DNA from: Hetaerina americana | Taxonomy: Eukaryota > Arthropoda > Insecta > Odonata > Calopterygidae | Direction of reading: 5' to 3' | Assembly: GCA_022747635.1 (NCBI GenBank) | Contig: JAKTNV010000009.1 | Span: 30,569,622-30,633,621, forward strand | DNA: 64,000 bases | In this document: positions 24,004 through 35,099 of the stretch, piece after piece | How the letters are laid out: each line of letters begins with the position of its first letter | Position numbering within the stretch: position 1 is the first letter of the stretch | Program-made: the position numbers and the translations under genes | Notes under the pieces: model-generated | The model's input: only the letters and a program-made list of their open reading frames with translations | The model's database searches: none | What the model was told of the DNA's origin: nothing

Positions 24004-26172
24004 GTAAGTACTTATGCCAGTTGTATTCTATTGGTATTGTATTCCATGGAGATTCACTCCGTTATAAGTGTTTCCGCTGGCACTAATGAAACTAAGGGAT
24101 AATTGTTCTGAGTTGGGTTTATGGAGAAGAGTAGACATTTAATTGATATATAGGTTTAAGAGTGATAATTTACTAAATGAGTGGTGAAAAAGGAGTACTT
24201 GGGGTGCCAAGTAGGTAGAAATTGTCAGAGTAATGGATGCGCCATTTATTCAGGCCTAATAGAAATATGGGCGGAAATGAAACTTCATGGGAAGTAATCG
24301 ACAGGGAGGAAAACCATTTAAATGTTGAATAACTTGCAGGTGAATGATAAGCAGAGAAAACTGTAGTGATGTGAAGGTGAATCCGAAAATATACCAAGAA
24401 AAATAAAGTTACTTTGGTAAGACCCCACATTTGGTGGAATTATGCTGCTGGCTACCAGATATTGGCGAATAAAAAATATTTGGATTGTAGAGAATTTCAT
24501 TCAAATTTAAACTGATAAGTGCAGCCAATAGACATTATTCTTGAGAGTATTAGTACTTGCATACTAATTCCCAGAGTTAACCCTGGGGAAAACTCTTATG
24601 TTTTATTACTCTGTGAGCTATCCTTATTAAATACTTGAATAAACTTTGGGAAAAATTTTATAATACCATTTGAAATAAAAAAATCTTGAAACTTTCAATT
24701 ACTTGAGCAAATTTCAATGACTCAATGATGTACCCATGAAAAACTTTATGAGAATCACTATGAGAAGTTATTCAAATATAAGCAATTATAATAGGTGACA
24801 AATGCTGTTATAATTTTAAATATAAAGGTCTTATTTTTCTCTTGATGTAAAAATATTTCCTATTCTTGTTATGTCTCTGAGAGAACTTAAGTATACTTTT
24901 ATGAGGTATGTCCAGAAAGGATCCAGCCATGATATAATTTGAGAAAAATAGCCTGCCTAGAACACTGATGCCTTTGCCTCTTTTGAAGTGCTTTTCTTGG
25001 GACCTCTCGCACTTATCTAAGCATCTCTTTCACTTTTCAGAACAACCAGCTAATTCCTTTTTCGGAATTGTCATTAGCTGCTTCCTTGCATTTTCTTTTA
25101 TCACATCAGCATCAAGAGTTTCATGCTGCAGTTGGAGGAGACTTTCTCCAAGTTGCGAATGATTACCCCAGTTTTCTAAAAAAAGGTCATAACTAAAGAT
25201 GAGTCGTGGATCTACGGCTATGACCCTGAAATAAAAGCCCTGTCTTCTCAACAGTCAGTTCATGAGATAAGGGAGAATCCAATGAGGCAGCTTATGAACA
25301 TTCCAATTTTCAAAAATATCAGCGGAGTCTTTTTTTGGAATGGTTGCTGCCTCATTGCATTCTCCTTTATCTCATCTACTGATCGTTGGGAAGACTGGGC
25401 TTTTATTTCAGCCAGAAGAGTCGTGGATCTACAGTCATAGATCCATGACTCTTCTCCAGTTCTGACCATTTTCAGAAAACCTGGGTAATCGTTTGTGACT
25501 TAGAGCAAGTCTCCTGAAACTGCAGCTTGAAATTCTTGACGTTGATAAGATAAAAGAGAATGTGACGAGGCATCTGATGACAATTCCACAAAGGGGCTTT
25601 GCTAATTGTTTGGAAAAGTGGAAGAGATGCTTGGATAAGTGTGTGAGTTCTCGGGGAATGCGTCGAAGATGATTAAAGCATCATTGTTCTAGGTAGGCTA
25701 TTTTGCTCAAAATATTGCATGTCTGGATAGTTTCCAGCCTGACCTTGTGCATGCTGTAGGTTCTAATATTAAAATTATTTTTGAGCTGGAATATAGTCCA
25801 AGCCCCTTACTTTTCATATCAATATTGGGGAAAAAATGGGGCTAAACATATTCTACAAAATAGTGAATATAGGTCATTTAGTTTAATTACAATACAATAA
25901 AAAAATAAAATGACAGGTCAGATTACCCTTGTGGATTTACTTTATATTTTTGCAAACTTACTGTTTGTATTAATATGGTAATACTCTAGGGTATTCTTTT
26001 TCCAATCAACACAATTTCTGGTAATTCTATTTTTTCTTCATTGAGAACATAAGGTGCCCTAAGTATAAAAGTTAGTTTTCTATATTATTTTAGCTGTGGA
26101 AAAATAGATTTATATATATTGATGTATTGAATGTTATTGCACTTGCTAATAAAAATTTTCCTCTCATTGCAG
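24004..26172 (+). other. Intron of the unrecognised membrane-protein gene
   Basis: The intron has a GTAAGT donor and a CTCTCATTGCAG acceptor (26161-26172) and is 2.17 kb long. It contains a palindromic mariner relic at 24.90-25.75 kb and is otherwise featureless. Confidence 0.7.
24902..25748. mobile_element. Doubly palindromic mariner relic
   Basis: Both ends carry the same mariner 3' end in opposite orientation. On the minus strand (about 25120-24960) a frame reads KQLMTIPKKELAGCSEKWKR then CLDKC. On the plus strand (about 25536-25690) the same protein end reads HLMTIPQRGFANCLEKWKR then CLDKC. Outside these, the terminal sequences match as inverted repeats (GAAAGGATCCAG near 24914 against CTGGATAGTTTC near 25722, and the AAAATAGCCT block). 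A second, inner palindrome centred near 25325 holds two opposed copies of a (D/E)ESWIY...EIKA segment. The catalytic core is incomplete. Confidence 0.7.
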
Positions 26173-26765
26173 GCAACCCTGTATATGGTCCAAAAATCAA
26201 AATGGTATATGATCTATTGAAGAAAATATGCGCCAACATATGTTTGCCATTTTTTGTGATTGAGTATTATTTTTATCAAATGAATATGAAAACAACTGTT
26301 GAATCATCTGATTTTTTCCTTGAAAGTTTATTTTCCCAAAGCAAAGAAAATCCTATTATATTATTTCAGGAAGTCTCAAAATTGATTATTCCTTCACGGT
26401 CAAGTGAGTGTAACTTCCCAATTTTGCTGTTTCGCTTGCTAGGTGTAGCAACTCTTCACTTTGCAATACTTTGCATCTTCTCCTCTACAATAGCACTTAT
26501 CCATCACTTACGTTCCTGTGGTGCTCCGACAATGCTCAACTTAGCATATATATTTTGTATATTTTGGTTCAGTGTAACAAATGAAGCAGGTTCAATTAAT
26601 CTTTGGGGGTTAGCAGTTGTGATCTCTGCATTTATTGACAAATTTATTCTCAGCCAAAATTCTGAACTGGGCTGGCGCCTTGGTGTACCTGTGCTGTTGG
26701 ATGAACTCAGAATATTGAACTTGGTATTTTTTACAATATTTTCTGCAAAAGCCCTTACTGATTGA
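26173..26765 (+). CDS. Unrecognised membrane protein, exon 2 (terminal)
   Basis: The exon joins in frame to exon 1 as FRYG-NPVYGPKIKMVYDLL and ends at TGA 26763-26765. It gives a 251-residue protein with several further hydrophobic segments: ICLPFFVIEYYFY, LLGVATLHFAILCIFSSTIA, LAYIFCIFWF, LWGLAVVISAFIDKFIL and ILNLVFFTIFSA. With exon 1 that suggests five to seven membrane spans. There is no signal peptide, enzyme motif or known domain I can name. Length, intact frame and good splice sites argue for a genuine conserved gene. It lies downstream of spastin on the same strand, separated by about 10 kb of repeats. Confidence 0.75.
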
Positions 26766-28439
26766 TGTACAAGGTGTTAAATGTCCAAATGGGATAATAA
26801 TGTGAATGCATTTGTAATTTTTTTCCTTAAGATTCATGTTATTAGGGTGAAAATCTAAAGATGTAATATATGTATTATATATGCATACTGTATATCCTCT
26901 AGCGTACTATTAATATTTTCATCTGGGGCAAAATAAGAATCAAAACATTTTAATTGGTGCAGATGGATAAATCTTTTTTGGTTGGAGATTAAAAGTTGTA
27001 ATTTTGCCTGTCAGTTAAGTTTCATTTGGGACATTGCTTGTGCAGTTGTTAGAATATTTGAATTTATTATTGATTATTTTATTAATGCTTTTTTTGTATT
27101 GATTTTCCCCTACATATTTCTGTGGACTTCCTATACTGTCTTGATATTCTGTCATTGCATTTTGGAATTTTCTGTCTCATTATGCTCGTGATTAAATTCA
27201 GAGGATCCACAAAAGTGTGTCTGGTAAAGCTAAGGTAGAAGGTCAATTAATGAGATACAGAGGGAGTACCACCTGGGTGAGGAGCTTTTGGTTTTGATAC
27301 CTTTCTTAACAAGGGATATCTCTAATATGGGTTATATTTAATATTAAAAAGTACATTTACAAGCCATGGATCTCTCTTCATACTCTTACTCATATCAATG
27401 TGTATATTCCTAAACTTATTTCCGTTTAGCTTAGAGCATAAATGAAGTTTATCTAATTGTGCAGAATGGTTCTTTGTAAAAAGCGGCCACTTCAATCCAT
27501 ACATAACCATTAAAATGAAATTCTTCTTTATGTGCTGACTTTGTCCTCTATTTTTAGTTTTGATTAGCATAAAGGTGGTGTTTACAGTCCTTTTAATGCC
27601 CCAATGGTACACTAGTGAGTACATATGTAATACTGATTGTATGTGATATAAAATTGTTGTATTTTTGTAAAAACAAGAGTAAATCTAAAATATCATGGTT
27701 GGTTTCTTACTTCAAATAGCATGCGTTGAAGGGTCTCCTCACATCTTGTCCTTGAGGGACTTTAGAGTTATTTTCCACATCTGTATCTTTCTTATTGTCT
27801 ATTGTTATCATGGATGTATAGTTCGGAAGATAGATTGAATAGGAAATACTACAGCAAGAAACTCAAATGCTGGTTTGATAGGCGAGGGTAGAGTTCACAG
27901 TATACTAAATCCAATGGTTTGTAAAATTTACCTGTCATGCGAATAGAGGCTTCCTGTGCTCTCTGTAGTTTACTAGTAGTCGAAATGAAACCTGCGACAG
28001 ATAGCTTTGATAAAGCTAGGGTTGTATAGAGCTCTCACCTGGATTCAAACCTGGTCCCTTGAGTCATTAACCCAGCTCTTTATGCACTGGACCACCATAG
28101 GGAATGAAGAAAATATGCGTAAAAGTGAGACCAAGGAGGGGATTGAGTGTGATTTAAAAGCGAACAGAGATAACTTATGGACTCCCTGAAATTAAAATCC
28201 CCAAAATGAAATTCCGTTTTAAAAGGAGTCTATTCTCAAATTGTGCTTCAGCGTGATATATCATAGATAAAATTATTCCCTCATTTCACATCATTTAATC
28301 TAGAAATTAAACTCCCAAATATCCAATAAATCCTAGCATATAATGTACCTAAGGTTAAATTATTCAATAGGATTTATTGAGGGAGGGATGTGGTCAGAGG
28401 ACTGTCAGCTCTGTTTCAAAAGAAATTAGATCGGCAGCA
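26766..28439. other. Downstream intergenic; one tRNA-like repeat
   Basis: This stretch contains the 3' UTR of the membrane-protein gene (end not determinable) and a tRNA-like SINE candidate at 27.87-28.10 kb. A 100-codon minus-strand open stretch at 27322-27624 has no recognisable similarity. Confidence 0.5.
27870..28105 (-). mobile_element. Candidate tRNA-derived SINE (third family)
   Basis: On the minus strand from 28098 the sequence reads like the 5' part of a tRNA gene, TGGTCCAGTGCATAAAGAGC. Some 50 nt later comes a B-box-like GGTTTGAATCC (complement at 28051-28061). It is followed by about 180 bp of non-tRNA body whose end (GGTTTGATAGGCGAGG, plus strand near 27875) recurs at 18.58 kb. 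No acceptor stem closes, so I do not call a functional tRNA. Confidence 0.45.
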
Positions 28440-29935
28440 TTAGACTTGGCATAAGAATATTATGTAAACGAGGATACCTTAGTCTGAAGCATACTTGACG
28501 ATGAGATAGAAAGGGCATTAATGGAAATGAAATCAAATAAGGCCATGGTGGTAGAATATATTTCCACAGAACTATTCAAAAGTTTATGAAAATGTGGGAG
28601 GAGTTTTTACGGACTAATTCATAGCATTTATAAGGGAGGGATCAGTGTTATTTCCTATTCCAAAAAAGGTTAAGGATGTATCATGTGAGGAATAAAGAAC
28701 AATAAGTTTGATTTTGCTTGCAGCTTAAGTGGCTCCTATCATCGCTAAGGAGATGGAGAGCAGGGCAAGTGAACACTTAAGGGATGATCAGTTTGGATTC
28801 AGGAAGGGGAGAGGCACGTGTAGTGCCTCGGCAGTAATGAGGTCACTATTAGAAAGGAATCAGGATGTACTTGTCTGTTTCATGGACTCAGAAAAGACAT
28901 TTGGTATAAGTTAATTGCGCAGGATTGATGAAAATGTTAAAGAATATAGGAGTGGTAGGATAGGGGGCATGTCAAAGTCTGTGCAGGTGTAAGTGGTAAA
29001 TTGAAAAGTCCGGATTGGCGGTTGTTAGGAAGAGGGGTAAGACAGGGTTGTCCATTATGAACTGTGCTTTTCAATGCATTGAGGCAATTTTAAAAGAGGC
29101 ATGGGAAGAACAGAAGGTAGCTATGAAAAGCAGTGGAGCATTCATAATAACAGACGTACGGATGAACAAGGTTTAAATTGTCAGTCAGCCAAGGGGAGGC
29201 AAACCCTGCTGAATTCATTGGAAGTTTAATGTGATAGGTATGAAATGAGAATATGTGTAAATAAAACAAAGGTCATGTAGTTTTCTAGGAAGATTAAATC
29301 TAAGCTGAATACTAAAATAGGAGTATGAAAACTAGATCAGGTGGAACAACTTACCTATGCTGGAAGTGTTTGGGACCAAAATGGTCAAAGTAGAAGGAAA
29401 AGTAAGGTGAAGAATTGTATTTGGCAAAGAAGCTCTCAAAATTTGTGGGAAAATGATGACGGAGACTCTGAGTAAGGATGTTAAGAAAAGTTTTATTCAA
29501 ATTTTGATGTAGAGCATGATTTTCTACATCATGGAAACATGGTCATTAAAGCAGGATGATAGGCATAGATTGGAGGATTTTGAAATTTGAGTGGGGAGAA
29601 GGATGGAAAATGTGAAGTCTGAAAGAAAAACAAAAAAGGAAGTGTATGGTAGGGGAGGGAATAGAGATTTCAAGGCGTTTTTGTTTCGTGATGGAATGTT
29701 GAAGACTGTAATGAGAAGGGAAAATGTTGGGCAAATCAGGAAGGTGAAAGAATTAGATAGGCATGTTGGACAGAATGAAGGGAGGAAAGAAGTGTGCAGA
29801 ATTGAAGAGGGGCTTTCCACAGTGCCCGATTTCAGGTTGTGCTTTTTGTTAGAAAAGGCAAGTAAATGTATTTTTGCACCATTGTTTAGGCTTTGTCTAT
29901 CTAACACCTACCTTAACCAGTAAAATGCAAATAAT
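28440..29935 (+). mobile_element. LINE family 1, reverse-transcriptase copy (broken)
   Basis: Plus-strand fragments follow the order of a non-LTR retrotransposon. Near 28.5 kb is the pre-RT segment (AELYK-type text). At 28.73-28.91 kb come fingers and motif A: SEHLRDDQFGFRKGRGT, then VCFMDSEKTF, where DFEKAFD is expected. Near 29.05 kb is GVRQGC-like text. From 29.27 kb are the thumb and 3' part, including a WFSRK-like lead and TETLSK near 29.46 kb, ending ...LCLSNTYLNQ at 29922. Stops and frameshifts are numerous and the FADD catalytic box is not intact. Similar copies lie at 34, 44, 45, 46, 54 and 59 kb. Confidence 0.75.
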
Positions 29936-30059
29936 AATAATTCAATTGACGTTTATTACACCTCAACTCATTTACTTAGGAGCAACAGAATAAGTTCAAA
30001 ATAAACATTGCACAATACCAAATATGTTAGCTCTTCAATGGCAAAGTGAATCAATTCAA

Positions 30060-30425
30060 TTTAATGCTTGATTTTCTTCATGCAATTAAGTTTAGCAAAT
30101 TATAATGGAACTTACAACTTCAGTCATATATTTGATTTTTTCAGGTTAAACTTTGTGGAAATCCATTATCACTGAAGTAAAAAATACAAATGTATCTTTT
30201 CACAAAATTTTTAAGCGGTACCACTAGTTTCAATGCATCGGCGTCATCCTCAGGTACAAGGTAATACATTCCATGAACCTTCCTGAACACCTCCATTCTC
30301 AGACCATACCCGGCTCACCCGACGTCACTCACTGCCCCTGCCCCCTGAACCACCCCTTCCAACTTCAACCAATTCCAGCCACCTCTTTTCCCTCTTCACC
30401 TTCTCCATATATATGTAATCGACCT
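30060..30425 (-). mobile_element. Penelope-type terminus with one hammerhead-like motif
   Basis: The sequence matches the reverse complement of the element at 43.3-43.7 kb: AATGTATCTTTTCACA..., the hammerhead-like core, then the C-rich block (CTGCCCCTGCCCCCTGAACC). Only one arm is present. It ends abruptly at about 30.42 kb, next to the small mariner element. It forms the distal part of a larger block duplicated in inverse orientation at 43.4-44.45 kb. Confidence 0.6.
30218..30256 (-). ncRNA. Hammerhead-ribozyme-like motif (degenerate)
   Basis: On the minus strand, GTAC closes stem I, followed by core CTGAGGA, a short stem II region (GACGC/GCATT with an extra T before it), GAAAC, a palindromic ACTAGT for stem III, and GTAC again. 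The base at the cleavage position is G where the hammerhead rule needs A, C or U, so this copy is predicted inactive. Confidence 0.5.
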
Positions 30426-30428
30426 ATA

Positions 30429-30793
30429 CAGGGTGTGGCACTTTAATCCAGACAAAAAACCGTTTCCTCGAATACGTTCTCCTCGCCGGGTTAACAAAAC
30501 CTTCCCCAGACTTCTCCGCAGCATTATACTTAGCCACAACATGGTAAACGGTTGATCTGAGGTACCAGAAGAATCGAACTATTTTTAATTTAACGCCTAA
30601 CGCAAGCACTTTCCATAATAGCGGCTCTTCGATTGTACTGCGCACTTTTGCGTAATACCTCGGCCATTTTGAGGTTATGACTGTTTACTAGATGCCTAAA
30701 GCTTTCAAGAACGCCAATCGCGGCCTCCAGTGGAACTACGATATGGCGGGAAATTCAAATTGAAATTTGTCCGAATTTGAGCGCTGCACCCTG
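30429..30793 (-). mobile_element. Short mariner-like element with transposase N-terminus only
   Basis: Inverted ends CAGGGTGTGGCACTTTAATC (30429) and the complement of ...GCGCTGCACCCTG (30793) are flanked by TA. The 365-bp interior has a minus-strand frame with VRFFWYLRSTVYHVVAKYNA and RRTYSRKR, the helix-turn-helix part of a mariner-type transposase. The catalytic domain is absent. This is an internally deleted derivative. Confidence 0.75.
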
Positions 30794-31019
30794 TATCTAA
30801 ACTGGGAGAGGTCTCAGTCTAAGGGGCTAGTAAACAAAAATAGTATGGCAATGTAAATGCGGTGTTGGGAAGAGTTCCAGACCTTTTTAAGGGAAAGGTA
30901 TTCGGAATGGGCAAGTGGTGGGCAGAATGTACGTAGAAGAAATCTGGAAGACATTTCAGGAGATATTGGAGGAGGGATTGAATAACTTTGTCCCGAAAAC
31001 AATTCTCAAATAAAATACT

Positions 31020-31345
31020 GACCTAGAGTTCTACAAGGACAAAATCAGATTCTTGAAGAAAAAACTAAGGGTGATTCATAAGAAACGGAATGGCTGTAAT
31101 TACAAAATATTAGTTCATGAATTCGAAAGAGAAAAGAAAATAGGCAAAGAAACTTTCCTACAAAACATAATCTCGAAAGATAATGGAAATAAATTTTACA
31201 AGTACCTGCGGAGGAGGATGACACGACAGCTATAAATAAAGAGGATGGTGCACTTATCGTAGGCGATAAGGACAAGGCTAATGGATTGCATAATTGGTAT
31301 TCAAGTGTATTTAAGGGAATAAACAAAATTGATTGAGGGAAGTAA
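31020..31345 (+). mobile_element. LINE fragment (endonuclease-RT linker)
   Basis: Plus-strand reading FYKDKIRFLKKKLRVIHKKR, then LQNIISKDNGNKFYKYLRRR and, after a frameshift, KEDGALIVGDKDKANGLHNW. This pattern (a basic helix, FYKYLR, then an A-N-x-L/F-x-x-Y/W-F/S-S segment) is the linker between endonuclease and reverse transcriptase of Jockey/CR1-type LINEs. It is truncated on both sides. Confidence 0.65.
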
Positions 31346-33639
31346 ACAAATACAGATATACATGGATTCAAAACGAAAATGTAGACATGAGGAGAAACAA
31401 AAACTCTCCGGTATTGACAATCTTGTTTTTACATAGAAGGGGTTTCAAAGTAAAGCATTGTGAATGTTAATTTTTGCTTGTGTTTTTACTACATTATCAA
31501 AATGTAAATGTTTTAGAAGTGAAGTAGGTATATTTAAAATCCTCGGGACTATGTTTTATGCGTCTTACTGAAACTTGGTTAAATATTAGCTCAAATGACT
31601 CTGAATTATTTTATGACAGAAATTAAAAAGTGAGTAAAAAATATCCGAATGAAATATATGTAAAAGTATTAATGCATTAATGAGTCACGGAAGAAATGGA
31701 AATGCAAGAATGAAAATTAATACATTTTCGTTATTTGGTTTTTTTGTTTCCTTTTGACGGCCCACTTGATCAGTCTTCAGTTGAAATTCGGTCCCAAGTG
31801 AAGTTTCAAGAAGACTTTATGATATCAAATTCATTCTGAAGAATTAGGTGGTACTGGAGTTAATGTGTTAGATCTTTCTTCATCGGATTCAACATTCTGT
31901 CAGGTGAGAAATTATTCTAGTGAAATATATGATAGGATGTTGCGATCATGGTTATTTTCTTAATACTTAGGCTTAAGCTGTCTATGGCCATGTGCTCTTG
32001 TTTGATACGTTAATCAGGTTGTGGAATTTCTAGATCTCAAATAAATTCTAATACTTCTGTCAAAGTTAATTGTGTCGCTTCAACGTGCCAAGTTCCAATC
32101 GCCAGTATATCTTGATGCATTATATTACGATCTAACAATCTCCCGACATCTTAAAGTAATAATCTCTTGGCAACGGAACTACTTTAATTTACACATGAAG
32201 TAAGCATTTAGAAGATAGTATATTAAGTTAGTCGTAATACTTGACGCCGAACTGTTCTCCGATGTTTAATGCAATGTAACCGATGTATCAACTTTACATA
32301 TCTACGTAAAGTCAAAATATAAGTAAGTATTAGCGGTTACTTTGCTGTATATGAAAAGTTTTTCATTCATCTAATTTGGCGTATTCGTTAAAACCGCCTA
32401 TTGCAATCATGTCATCAAGGAAGCTTTCAACCTCTTCGAACAATTTGCCTCTCTACCTCATGATCGTCATGATAGCTATGGATTTTCTCAAGTTCAAGTA
32501 AACACCCTTCACCCCCTTCATGGTTAGTGATTATTGAAATGTGTTTTGAAGTTATTTATTTATTTTTTATCAACTACGTAAGTAACTAAATGAAATATAA
32601 ACTCCTACTTAGACATAAGTATAATGTGATAGTTATTGACTTGGCTATTTGGTAGTTATTGACTTGATTACTATGTTAGAGAAATATGTGTTTTGTAGGT
32701 ATAAGCATAGAGTAAACAACTGGTTACTATTTGGTCGGTAACCAATTATAAAGTAATGACTGACTTGGTAAGCACAATACCCTATGTTTACTGAGATTAC
32801 GTAACAGTGCACAACACTCATTGAAGTGCTCATCATAGTTGGCCCCTCCATTTTAACATTTAAATGACCTGCCATGCATGGATATTTTTTCCATGATCAC
32901 TCCTTGGGTTATTTTTATCATCTTTGTGTTGAAAAATAGTTTTGAGTGCTGGTCCATTCATTGTTTAATTTTTATTAGCAAAATCATACTTGTCGTCTGT
33001 GACTCCATTATCCTTGTCTTAATTTATGTAAGATTCTCAGCTCTGGAGCTTTTGTAAATGTTTCTGTTAAATTTCGATGTTATCTCTTGATTAGCCATGT
33101 GTTGGAAACATTAAATAGGGAATGACTTGATAACTTATATGATTGGCCATTAGTTAATAGAGTAAAGTTTGTTTGATTAGTTGTGAAAGCCTATAAAGAG
33201 TGAATCATGTATTTTTTAACGAGTGCTTAATAAATAATATAATCTTGATTCAAAATTTTTAAAATTATTTTTAGGTACAGATTGTGGTAGTCTCTTCTTG
33301 TTTAGAACTATTACAAAAAATAAAGACGCTATGTCTTCAGTAAGAATCACAAACCAGTATTAAGGGGAGGCTTGCAATGCCACAAGGATTTTCTTGTGCA
33401 TATTTGACAAGAAAATATTCAATTTTTACTCAAAGTGATGGAAACAGATAAGATAAAGTTCAACCTGAAAGCTGTCATTGTAGAACCCCATATTCCCTTC
33501 CCCGTGATTTTTTAATTCTTAAATTCTGATTTCCCTCGAAAACCTGCTCTTAAAAAAGAAGTATTATTATGTGGTAAACTACCTGTTACAGCAGGTGTTC
33601 GATGGATGTAACTACTAAATAAATATTTAGTTTATGCTA
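31346..33639. other. No gene recognised
   Basis: This is AT-rich intergenic DNA. Only short open stretches without similarity were seen. A TGGTTAGTGATTATTG-like segment repeats loosely, but no element could be defined. Confidence 0.5.
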
Positions 33640-35060
33640 ATAGAGCACAACATCCTGCTCTACAACAAGCCCCTTTCGTCTATGTGTATTTCCTTCCTCC
33701 CTTCATCCTGTCCAATATCCCTTAACGATTCCTGCCCCTTCCTCGTTTGCCTAACATTTACCCCTCTATTTCAGTCTTCAATATACCACTGCTGATCAAT
33801 ACTCCATTCATTTTTCCTGCCTCCTTATGCTCTCTCCCAACAATCCACTCCCATCACCCACCATACCTAGCTCTTCCTCATTTGTTTTCCTTTTGGTCCA
33901 TTTCACCTTTCCATCCTTCTCCACACCCATAGTTAAAAAGCCTCCAATCCACGTCTATCATCCTGATTCAGTGACCATGTTTCTGCACCATACATAACTA
34001 TGCTCCATATGAAGGTTTTGATGAGCCTTTTCTTAATATCCTTACTCAACATCTCTGTCATCAATTCCCTTTTCCTTGTGAAAGCTATTTTGCCTGGTGC
34101 AGTTCTTCTTATATCCCTGCTCCTTTGACCATTTTGGTCCAAGACACTTCCAAGATGGGTAAGTTGTTCCACCTGCTCTAGTTTTTGCCCTCCTATTTTA
34201 TTGTTGAGATTAGACCTTTTCTTTCTGAAGAACCACTTAACCTTTGTTTTACTTATATTGATTTTTATCCCATGTCTATCGCAATGAATTTCCGATTCAC
34301 TTAGCAATGTTTGCAACCCCTTGATGACTGACAAAAAAGAGCTTGGTTATCAGAAAACCTAACTAATTTTTATCTCCAGTTCTTCCTATGCCTCTTTAAT
34401 CATTTCCTCCACATATGTGTTGAACATCACTGGTGATAATGAACAACCCTGCCTTACACCACTTCCTAGCACTGCCCATCCTGACTCTCCGTTCCCCACT
34501 TGCACCTGAGCAGTCTGAGACCTGTACAGATTGTGAATTAGCCTCTTATCCCGCCCATCTATTCCTATTTTCTGCGATATACTCATTAGTTTTTCCCAAT
34601 TCACTCTATCAAATGCCTTTTTGAAATCTAGGAAACAGGCAAATTTGTCCTGATTGTATTCTGTATTCCTCTCGATTAGTGAGCTCATTACTGCAATGGC
34701 ATCATGTGTGCCTTTGCCCTTCATAAACCAAAACTGATCATCCCCCAAGTAATCATTTGCCCTGCTCTCTATCCTTTTGTTGATGATCTTTAGAACAACT
34801 TTACCTGCGTGGGAAATCAAACTTCATGCCCTGAAGTCCTCACATGATGTAGCCTTTACCTTTTTCAGAATAGAAATTGATTTCACATAGTCTTTCAGCC
34901 AGATTCCTTCCTCATAGATGCTTTGAATCAGTCCATATAGACTCTTCCTCCAACATTTTCCTAAACCGTTTTGTTGTTCTTCAGGAATTTTATTTACCTC
35001 CAAAGACTTATTTGATTTCATCTACTTCATTTCTCTTTCTGTCTTTGCTTGCTGGTCTAA
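33640..35060 (-). mobile_element. LINE family 1, minus-strand copy with large RT segments
   Basis: From right to left are the pre-RT segment (35021-34824: EVNKIPEEQQNGLGKCW, LIQSIYEEGIWLKDYVKSIS), the RT fingers and palm (34820-34386: ANDYLGDDQFWFMKGKGT, FACFLDFKKAFDRVNW, VLGSGVRQGCSLSPVMFN), and the thumb and tail (34334-33933: INISKTKVKWFFRKKRSN, LGSVLDQNGQRSRDIRR, SIVMYGAETWSLNQDDRR). This is the best-preserved copy of the family here. The (F/Y)ADD box, which should fall between the two open parts, is missing because of a short deletion and frameshift at 34.33-34.39 kb. The 3' part (33.64-33.93 kb) is C/T-rich. Confidence 0.85.
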
Positions 35061-35099
35061 GTTTTTTACCTTACAGTGCTTCTTTTTTTCTATTTGGAT

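Noticed and set aside
28020..28105. A tRNA gene on the minus strand
   Set aside because: Box-like sequences exist, but the acceptor stem does not pair and the anticodon arm is not clear. It is better explained as the head of a SINE.
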